64,000 bases of DNA. It comes from an uncultured Bacteroides sp. (GTDB lineage Bacteria > Bacteroidota > Bacteroidia > Bacteroidales > Bacteroidaceae). Positions within the stretch are counted from its first letter, which is position 1. The number at the start of each line of letters is the position of its first letter. The position numbers and the translations under genes were made by a program. Below are positions 58,433-64,000 of the stretch, one piece after another. The notes beneath the pieces were generated by a model. That model ran no database searches. It had not been told where the DNA came from and saw nothing but the letters and a program-made list of their open reading frames with translations. The stretch is taken from NCBI RefSeq assembly GCF_963666545.1, contig NZ_OY762899.1, forward strand, positions 3,476,365 to 3,540,364. The letters are read 5' to 3'.

Positions 58433-59377
58433 TTAAAGAGGTTTTACGGGGATGCATATATCCACGATAAACCGATGTTCGGGATGTTCTCTGTAATCAT
58501 TGTGATACAGTTCGTAGGTAGATCCATCTTCAGGCTGATAACCACTTTCTGTAAACCACGAGCACATTGTGTTCCATGCTTCTTCAAACTCGGTCTCTTT
58601 AATTTCGAAACGACCTACGGCATATTTGCCGGCTTGAACAGTCGATTTGCCAATTTCTCCTTCCACCTTTACATCTCCTTTGACGATGATGCTTGCATCT
58701 TGGCGCACTTTGTCAATGCTTGTGATGGAAGGATCGTCATGATAAACCGTCACTGTCTTGGTTTCTGGAGTAACTAATCCACGAGGAATCGCCCATTTAA
58801 ACAGATTCTCGTAAGCCTGTCCGATCTTATTGAACGCTCCCATGTGACGGCAATAAATAAGATTAAGTTCAGGCATTTGTTTGATCTCAATTTTTGTGTC
58901 CATAATTATTAATTTATTAAATTCGACACTGCAAAGTTGAGCATTTATCTGCTGAGGGTTTTTGCCGATCTTGCTAATCGGTTTGCAATTCTTGCTATAT
59001 CTAATGCCATCTTTTATATATATCGCTTTGTCTTGTTCCCGAAATTCTTTGGCGCTCATGCCAAAATAGCTTCTGAAGGCGCGACTAAACGAGGAGTTAT
59101 TCCCGAATCCACATTGAAAAGCAATCTCACTAATAGTGACTTTCGGACTATCTTGTAATAGTTGCCCTGCTTTTTCGAGTTTGATCCGCAAAACAAAATT
59201 GTTGGGAGTTTCGCCGACAATATAGGTGAAAATTCGATGGAAATGATAAGGCGAAAACGAAGCGATATCGGCCATTACAGACAAATCGATTGATTTATCA
59301 AGGTTTCGGCTGATATAGTCCATCACCCGATTAATCCGAGCTATATACTCCTGTTTGCTTAATTCTTTAAAATTCAT
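58433..59377 (-). CDS. AraC-family regulator with GyrI-like effector domain
   Basis: A 314-residue transcription factor. Two AraC helix-turn-helix motifs fill residues about 12-105 (LSVMADIASFSPYHFHRIF and TISEIAFQCGFGNNSSFSRA). Residues about 155-314 are a GyrI-like small-molecule binding domain (EIKQMPELNLIYCRHMGAF, AGKYAVGRFEI, YELYHNDY). The Rob/SoxS-like arrangement with GyrI domain usually responds to lipophilic drugs or dyes. It is transcribed alone. Confidence 0.94.
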   Translation of the reverse strand: MNFKELSKQEYIARINRVMDYISRNLDKSIDLSVMADIASFSPYHFHRIFTYIVGETPNNFVLRIKLEKAGQLLQDSPKVTISEIAFQCGFGNNSSFSRAFRSYFGMSAKEFREQDKAIYIKDGIRYSKNCKPISKIGKNPQQINAQLCSVEFNKLIIMDTKIEIKQMPELNLIYCRHMGAFNKIGQAYENLFKWAIPRGLVTPETKTVTVYHDDPSITSIDKVRQDASIIVKGDVKVEGEIGKSTVQAGKYAVGRFEIKETEFEEAWNTMCSWFTESGYQPEDGSTYELYHNDYREHPEHRFIVDICIPVKPL

Positions 59378-59393
59378 AGCGCTATTGTTATTG

Positions 59394-59401
59394 CAAATTT
59401 A
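59394..59401 (-). promoter_or_regulatory. -7 box of the AraC-GyrI gene
   Basis: Minus strand TAAATTTG, an exact TAnnTTTG, 17 bp before the start codon. Confidence 0.55.
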
Positions 59402-59485
59402 CTGTTGCCGAAATTATGAATAAATGAAACAGTACAGGCGCCATCGTTTCGACTGGCCTATATGCTTTTGGCATAATCAGTTCAT

Positions 59486-60070
59486 TTAAGGTCTCCAATC
59501 CAAGCTGTTAGTTAAAGGATTCGTTTTACGCCATTGCTTGAGCTCCTCGTAATTCTTAACTCCTCCACTAAAAACGGCACGATATATTTCTATACCCGGA
59601 ACCATTACATCATCCGGTACATCGAATTTGATTTTAAGAATTGTTTTGCGAATCTCGGGCGTAAGCCGTTGAATGATGGCATCGGTTACTTTTTCTACTA
59701 CTCCGTCATATTTCGATCCTTTGCGAATATGAATGATATCGAATTTCCAGATATCTTTGTTCTTATCTTCATACAACGCATGCCATTCGATACATTCTTC
59801 TTCCGTGTCAATGAGATTCTTATATTGAATTTCCTTTAGAGAGAGTCTTTCTGCCAACTCTTGCATTACAGAGAAACTTTCAGAAATGTCAAGCTTGTCT
59901 GTGTAGATATGGAGGTCAATATCTTTGCTTTTCATTAATAGACCGGATTTGAGTGAACCGACAATGTTAACTTTCGCTCCGATGCTTTTCCACGTTGAAA
60001 TGAGACGAGTATCTTCCAGTATTTTCCATGCGGTTAGCTGATTATGTTCTGCTAGTTCAATTGCGTTCAT
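59486..60070 (-). CDS. Nucleotidyltransferase-domain protein
   Basis: 194 residues from the start at 60070; an in-frame ATG at 60130 lies upstream of the promoter box and is rejected. The Pol-beta-type nucleotidyltransferase motif is clear: GSLKSGLLMKSKDIDLHI (GS followed by DxD, residues about 38-55), and WKFDIIHIRKGS may hold the third acidic residue. The length and motif fit small-molecule transferases such as drug-modifying adenylyltransferases, but the substrate is unknown. Confidence 0.82.
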   Translation of the reverse strand: MNAIELAEHNQLTAWKILEDTRLISTWKSIGAKVNIVGSLKSGLLMKSKDIDLHIYTDKLDISESFSVMQELAERLSLKEIQYKNLIDTEEECIEWHALYEDKNKDIWKFDIIHIRKGSKYDGVVEKVTDAIIQRLTPEIRKTILKIKFDVPDDVMVPGIEIYRAVFSGGVKNYEELKQWRKTNPLTNSLDWRP

Positions 60071-60093
60071 GTCTTTTCGTTTTTTTTGGTGTA

Positions 60094-60101
60094 CAAAGAT
60101 A
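60094..60101 (-). promoter_or_regulatory. -7 box of the nucleotidyltransferase gene
   Basis: Minus strand TATCTTTG (exact), 24 bp before the start at 60070. It supports that start over the ATG at 60130. Confidence 0.6.
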
Positions 60102-60217
60102 TGAAATTCTTCTGTGCGAAAATAATTCATAGCGAAGTTTTGATCGGATTTATATAATTGTTAATTTTGCATCTAGAATAGCAAAGATGCATATCGAATA
60201 TTGAAACTTATAAGTAT

Positions 60218-60685
60218 ATGGATTTAGTAGTAGCAAAACGGACTCAAAGCGGAGATGAACATTTCAACTCTTTAATTTCACAGCTTGATGGTGATTTAAA
60301 TGGCCGATATCAAAGTGCGCAATCTAAGTATGATAAGTACAACAAAATTGATTCAATAGATACGGTGATTGTGGCTTTTGATCAGGAGAAACCTGTTGGC
60401 TGTGGTTGCTTTAAGGAATATGATAATGAAACTGTGGAGATAAAACGGATGTTTGTGGTTCCGGATTATAGAGGTCGAAAAATCTCACGGTTAATTCTTG
60501 AAGAGTTGGAAAGATGGGCGAAGGAATTGGGCTATTCAAAGGCAATTCTTGAAACGGGTTTTAAGCAGTCGGAGGCAATTGGGCTCTACCAAAACAGTGG
60601 ATATGCCAGGATCGAGAATTACGGCCAATACAGAGATTTGCCAAACAGTTTATGTTTTGAGAAACCAATTTCTACAGCTAAATAA
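60218..60685 (+). CDS. GNAT-family N-acetyltransferase
   Basis: A 155-residue GNAT enzyme. Motif A is complete (IKRMFVVPDYRGRKISRLIL, with the R/Q-x-x-G-x-A-type loop as RGRKIS), preceded by DTVIVAFDQEKPVGCGCFKE and followed by GYSKAILETGFKQSEAIGLY, NSGY. It transfers acetyl from acetyl-CoA to an amine whose identity is unknown. Unlike the truncated GNAT at 55899 it is intact. The DJ-1-like gene follows after 34 bp. Confidence 0.93.
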   Translation: MDLVVAKRTQSGDEHFNSLISQLDGDLNGRYQSAQSKYDKYNKIDSIDTVIVAFDQEKPVGCGCFKEYDNETVEIKRMFVVPDYRGRKISRLILEELERWAKELGYSKAILETGFKQSEAIGLYQNSGYARIENYGQYRDLPNSLCFEKPISTAK

Positions 60686-60719
60686 ATAAGATAATATATA
60701 CTGATAATCGTTTTAGATA

Positions 60720-61310
60720 ATGGCAAAAAAAGTCCTTTTATTTCTTGCCCAAGGCTTTGAGGCCTACGAGGCGAGTGCTTTTACTGATGTCTTTGGCTGG
60801 AGCCGTGAAGCCGGTATTGAACCTGTCGATTTAGTCACCACAAGCTTAAGGGCAACCGTAAGCTGCTATTGGAATTTAATTGTAAAATCAGAATTGCCAT
60901 TTAGCCAGATAAATATTGACGATTATGATGCTTTAGCGATTCCTGGAGGAGCTGGAGAGGCTGGCTTTTATGAGGATGCTTATGATGAACGCTTTCTCAA
61001 TTTGATAAGAGAATTTCATGAGAGAGGTAAATTAATCGCATCAATTTGTGTGGCGGCTCTACCAATAGCCAAATCGGGTGTGTTAAATCAGCGGAAAGCC
61101 ACCACATGGGACTTGAATGAAGGTTGTAGGCGAAAACAATTAGCAGACTTCGGTGTAAAAGTTCAAGATGCACAATTGGTGATTGATAATAATATTATCA
61201 CTTCAACTGGCCCGGCAACGAGCCTTGATGTCGCTTTTAAACTACTTGAAATGTTAACTAGCATGGAAAATGTGAATGAGGTAAAGAAGAATATGCGATT
61301 TATCTTATAA
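60720..61310 (+). CDS. DJ-1/PfpI-family protein
   Basis: A 196-residue protein of the DJ-1/ThiJ/PfpI superfamily. It begins KKVLLFLAQGFEAYEASAFT with the conserved Glu, has YDALAIPGGAGEAGFYEDAY, and the nucleophile-elbow Cys in LIASICVAALPIAKSGVL. Members act as glyoxalases, chaperones or amidotransferase-like enzymes; the Cys-Val-Ala form is common in YajL/ThiJ-like proteins. It is probably cotranscribed with the upstream GNAT. Confidence 0.93.
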   Translation: MAKKVLLFLAQGFEAYEASAFTDVFGWSREAGIEPVDLVTTSLRATVSCYWNLIVKSELPFSQINIDDYDALAIPGGAGEAGFYEDAYDERFLNLIREFHERGKLIASICVAALPIAKSGVLNQRKATTWDLNEGCRRKQLADFGVKVQDAQLVIDNNIITSTGPATSLDVAFKLLEMLTSMENVNEVKKNMRFIL

Positions 61311-61317
61311 AAAATGA

Positions 61318-61346
61318 TTGCCGGTATCTTTTTTTCTTTATCTTTG
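61318..61346 (+). promoter_or_regulatory. Bacteroides-type promoter of the methyltransferase gene
   Basis: TTG at 61318-61320 and TATCTTTG at 61339-61346 (exact -7) with 18 bases between. The gene starts at 61559, so the leader would be about 200 bases. Confidence 0.75.
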
Positions 61347-61497
61347 CACCATCTATTAAAAAGTTTTATGTTTAAATTTAATATGGATTTGGTGAAGTAA
61401 ATAGCTTTGGTTTTACACCAAGGTTATCCCTTAATTAAACTCGGGCATATTCTTGTCAGAGTTATTTTCATACCCATACATTAATAAATTAATTGCT

Positions 61498-61537
61498 AGT
61501 GCTTTGCATAGGAGAAAACCTCTCTATGCTATTCACT
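61498..61537 (+). other. Hairpin in a long 5' leader
   Basis: AGTG at 61498 and CACT near 61537 close an internal loop above a stem of GCATAGGAG with CTCTCTATGC (61505-61529), 20-odd bases before the start codon. It could control translation of the methyltransferase. No known riboswitch class is recognised. Confidence 0.4.
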
Positions 61538-61558
61538 GCGTCATAAAACTTAAATATC

Positions 61559-62338
61559 ATGAGTAACGATAATAAATCAGTTAACGAATTTGACTTCCAA
61601 TTAGTCTGCGAATATTTCTCCAGTCTTGAACGACAAGGCCCCGGAAATCCGGAGATAACTATTAAAGCTTTGAGTTTTGTTGAAAACTTTACAGAGGCTG
61701 CACATATTGCCGATATTGGTTGTGGCACGGGTGGACAAACGATGGTGCTGGCTCAGCAAACTTCAGGCGTGATTACAGGAATCGATTTGTTTCCTCGCTT
61801 TATTGAACTTTTCAGCGAGAATGCCGAGGCGAAAAACCTTCAGAATAGAGTAAAAGGTGTTGTTGGATCAATGAATGATCTTCCTTTTCAGAATGAAGAA
61901 TTAGATCTTATTTGGTCGGAAGGCGCTATCTATAATATCGGTTTTGAACGAGGATTGAATGAGTGGAAAAAGTTCTTGAAAACAGGAGGATATATTGCTG
62001 TTTCAGAAGCGTCGTGGTTTACCGAAGAAAGACCTGCTGAAATTGAAGATTTTTGGATGAATGCATATCCTGAAATAGACACGATCTCAAATAAGATCGC
62101 TCAAATGGAGAAAGCCGGATATGTTCCCGTAGCTACGTTTATCTTTCCTGAAACTTGCTGGACGGAGCAATTTTATGTTCCACAAGTTCTTGCGCAAGAA
62201 ACCTTTCTGAATAAATATGTAGGCAATAAGACTGCTGAAGGGCTCGTTGCGTATCAGCGTTATGAAGCTCAACTATACGCAAAGTATAAAGAGTATTATG
62301 GTTATGTCTTTTATATCGGAAAGAAAATATCATATTAA
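61559..62338 (+). CDS. Class I SAM-dependent methyltransferase (UbiE/BioC-like)
   Basis: A 259-residue methyltransferase. Motif I is [17 protein letters not shown] (about 57-73), the ribose-binding acidic loop is [11 protein letters not shown], and motif IV-V reads [20 protein letters not shown]. The C-terminal part ([20 protein letters not shown]) is the variable substrate domain. The family acts on small molecules; the substrate is unknown. The RsgA-like gene starts 10 bp after the stop. Confidence 0.93.
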   Translation: MSNDNKSVNEFDFQLVCEYFSSLERQGPGNPEITIKALSFVENFTEAAHIADIGCGTGGQTMVLAQQTSGVITGIDLFPRFIELFSENAEAKNLQNRVKGVVGSMNDLPFQNEELDLIWSEGAIYNIGFERGLNEWKKFLKTGGYIAVSEASWFTEERPAEIEDFWMNAYPEIDTISNKIAQMEKAGYVPVATFIFPETCWTEQFYVPQVLAQETFLNKYVGNKTAEGLVAYQRYEAQLYAKYKEYYGYVFYIGKKISY

Positions 62339-62348
62339 AATATCAACA

Positions 62349-63398
62349 ATGAATAATTTATCACTATATGGCTGGAACGAATCTCTGTTCCGGCAAAAAC
62401 AAGCATCTCTATATAAGGATTTTATGCATGGACGAGTCTCTGTTACGCATAAAACATGTTATGAAGTTATTTCGGAGGATGGAGTTTATCTTTGTGAACT
62501 TACCGGAAATATGCTTTATGGACGCCCTTCGTCTGAATATCCTTGTACGGGAGATTGGGTCATCTTTCAAGCGATTGATGAAGAGAAGGGGCTTATTTTT
62601 GATATGCTTCCCCGAATAAAAACGCTTTACCGTTTAAAAAACGGAACTTCATCTGAGAAACAAGTCATTGCGTCGTATGTCGATAAGGCATTTATCGTAC
62701 AGAGTCTTGATCAGCACTTCAATGTACGTAGAATAGAACGCTTTATGTTACAAATTGCAGATGAAGATATATTGCCTGCATTAGTTCTGACTAAAACAGA
62801 TTTAGGATTCAATAAAGATGAAGTGGAGTCCGACTTGAAGCATATCTCTAATAAAATCCCTGTGTTTTTTACGAGCGTTCAGTCATCGGAGAGTATTGAT
62901 CGACTACGAGAATTCATCTCTCCGGGCGAAACCGTTGTGTTTATAGGGTTATCCGGAGTAGGAAAAAGCACATTGATAAATAGCTTGTGTCGGCAATCCG
63001 TTTTGCATACGGCAGTGATCAGCGAATCTACAGGGAAGGGGAAACATACCTCTACCCGCCGAGAAATGGTATTGATGGAAGATGGGGGAGTGTTAATAGA
63101 CACTCCGGGAGTAAAGCTATTCGGGGTTACAAACGGCAACGACGACACTCTTTCCGATTTGCTGGATATTACTCATTTCGAAGAACAATGCCGGTTCAGC
63201 GACTGTCAACACATTAATGAAAAAGGATGTGCTGTGATAAAAGCTGTTGAAGATGGGGAACTAGACAGTACTGTCTATAAGAACTATCTTAAGTTGCGAA
63301 AAGAGGCGTGGCATTATAATACGTCCGTTCATGAAAAAAGAAAACATGAAAAATCATTTTCAAAGATGATTAAGAGGGATAAAAAAACGTTCTTATAA
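62349..63398 (+). CDS. rsgA: RsgA/YjeQ-like ribosome-associated GTPase
   Basis: 349 residues from the start at 62349, chosen because NNLSLYGWNESLFRQKQ matches the usual beginning; an ATG at 62247 would overlap the previous gene by 92 bp. Domains: OB fold (about 30-95), circularly permuted GTPase with TKTDLG (G4), GLSGVGKSTLIN (G1) and DTPGVKLFG (G3), and a zinc domain (CRFSDCQHINEKGC). RsgA helps mature the 30S subunit. The basic tail KRKHEKSFSKMIKRDKKTFL is typical of the RsgA paralogue found beside drug-related genes in Bacteroides, so it may not be the housekeeping copy. Confidence 0.92.
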   Translation: MNNLSLYGWNESLFRQKQASLYKDFMHGRVSVTHKTCYEVISEDGVYLCELTGNMLYGRPSSEYPCTGDWVIFQAIDEEKGLIFDMLPRIKTLYRLKNGTSSEKQVIASYVDKAFIVQSLDQHFNVRRIERFMLQIADEDILPALVLTKTDLGFNKDEVESDLKHISNKIPVFFTSVQSSESIDRLREFISPGETVVFIGLSGVGKSTLINSLCRQSVLHTAVISESTGKGKHTSTRREMVLMEDGGVLIDTPGVKLFGVTNGNDDTLSDLLDITHFEEQCRFSDCQHINEKGCAVIKAVEDGELDSTVYKNYLKLRKEAWHYNTSVHEKRKHEKSFSKMIKRDKKTFL

Positions 63399-63416
63399 GT
63401 AGCTTCTAAAAATAAA

Positions 63417-63458
63417 TGCAAGGTGTAAGTGTCTATATAGATAAACTTGCACCTTGCA
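63417..63458. repeat. Long palindromic element, copy 2 (terminator-like)
   Basis: TGCAAGGTGTAAGT (63417-63430) pairs with ACTTGCACCTTGCA (63445-63458) with one mismatch around TCTATATAGAT-type centre. It starts 18 bp after the RsgA-like stop. The arms share GCAAG...CACCTTGC and a TATAG-type centre with the element at 39052-39104. Confidence 0.75.
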
Positions 63459-63524
63459 ATAGCGTTAAAGAATGCAACCATATAGGACTTTCACTTGTTA
63501 TACTACATAATTGATTCTTACCCA

Positions 63525-64000
63525 ATGAACTATTTTAAAGTAATATGTCTTTTTTCCTTTATGGCCTTGTTCTTATTTCCGGATGCATCGGCAGTAGTTG
63601 AGTTCAGAGGCGTGAGAAGCGATGCGGACACCATTCCTCTGTATTCGGGTGGGAAAATACGAAAGTCGATTTATCCACAGACTGAGCATAAGCGTAGTAG
63701 CTACTATATTTTTTTTTGGGGGAAGCATTATCGTGATTTATATTCTATACCAATAACCGTTCAGGCTGCCAGGCTGCATTCTATCTATGGCGGCCTCACG
63801 TTTGCCGGTCAGTTTCCACGTTTTCACGCTATGTTTCTTGAAAATAAGTCGGGACATCAATATTTGTTGAAACCCGTTGGAGGATCGACTACTTTTTTGG
63901 AATCAGATTTTTTTAGAAAAACATACAGCAAGCAAGAGTATAAAGACACTTATTTAGATAAATTTGTTGGAGATGCTTACACGATCACGCATCCTTACGC
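63525..64000 (+). CDS. Exported protein of unknown family, 5' part
   Basis: Open from 63525 to the window edge (158 codons). The signal peptide is clear (KVICLFSFMALFLFPDASA). The mature part has alternating hydrophobic and aromatic residues (YYIFFWGKHYRDLYSIPITV, GLTFAGQFPRFHAMF) suggesting a beta-rich fold or outer-membrane protein. I do not recognise a family from this piece. Confidence 0.75.
   Translation, partial: MNYFKVICLFSFMALFLFPDASAVVEFRGVRSDADTIPLYSGGKIRKSIYPQTEHKRSSYYIFFWGKHYRDLYSIPITVQAARLHSIYGGLTFAGQFPRFHAMFLENKSGHQYLLKPVGGSTTFLESDFFRKTYSKQEYKDTYLDKFVGDAYTITHPY

Noticed and set aside
60071-60130. N-terminal extension of the nucleotidyltransferase
   Set aside because: The best -7 box (60101-60094, minus strand) lies inside it, so translation must start downstream at 60070.

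Overview
The window is a chromosomal segment of a gut-type Bacteroides (order Bacteroidales). The evidence is several SusC/SusD pairs, a hybrid two-component regulator (HTCS), lipoproteins with short lipoboxes, Bacteroides-type -7 promoter boxes (TAnnTTTG) and families restricted to this phylum (GLPGLI, DUF4890, DUF1735, DUF4738). Species cannot be fixed from the sequence alone.

Region 1 (1-20.6 kb, + strand) is a polysaccharide utilization locus (PUL 1) that enters from the left edge. It holds the end of a SusC, a SusD, a second complete SusC/SusD pair, a surface glycan-binding lipoprotein with an F5/8-type C domain, a DUF1735-GH16 lipoprotein, a GH16-GH43 fusion, a DUF2264 protein, a GH2 beta-galactosidase, a BNR_4-type beta-propeller, a GH105 and a second GH2 with the beta-glucuronidase NxK motif. 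The set fits a beta-1,3-galactan backbone (GH16 endo, GH43 exo) with galactose and Rha-GlcA side chains: the propeller as lyase, GH105 removing the unsaturated uronate, GH2 removing glucuronate. I therefore propose an arabinogalactan-protein-like substrate. No regulator for PUL 1 lies in the window.

Region 2 (20.6-27.1 kb) is ordinary core genome: a DUF4890 protein, a DUF4738 lipoprotein, sdaA, corA, mutS2 and tRNA-Ser(UGA), with readable promoters and terminators.

Region 3 (27.1-39.1 kb) is accessory. It has a membrane-inserted YobI/KAP-type P-loop NTPase, an AAA/DUF4143 ATPase, a short DrrC-like UvrA paralogue divergent from an HxlR regulator, a 181-residue protein with a possible ADP-ribosyltransferase R-S-E signature, a Gfo/Idh/MocA oxidoreductase, and about 1 kb of gene remnants and 22-bp tandem repeats.

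Region 4 (39.1-52.9 kb, - strand) is PUL 2, complete: HTCS, GH16, SusC, SusD, surface glycan-binding protein, GH3. This is the usual architecture of Bacteroides beta-1,3-glucan (laminarin-type) loci. A pair of direct repeats 21 bp apart just upstream of the promoter is the likely HTCS operator.

Region 5 (52.9-64 kb) holds a TlpA-like and a GLPGLI protein, then small accessory enzymes (two methyltransferases, arylamine N-acetyltransferase, AraC-GyrI regulator, nucleotidyltransferase, GNAT, DJ-1/PfpI, RsgA-like GTPase) interspersed with at least four truncated genes.

The most unusual non-coding signal is a set of related scars. Four places carry the 5' tip of the DUF4143 ATPase gene, three of them with its upstream region. 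Two places carry a conserved element built on 22-bp tandem repeats next to a TlpA gene end. Together they look like complementary decay of a duplicated TlpA-DUF4143 unit. A long palindrome with a TATAG-type centre occurs at two unrelated 3' ends.
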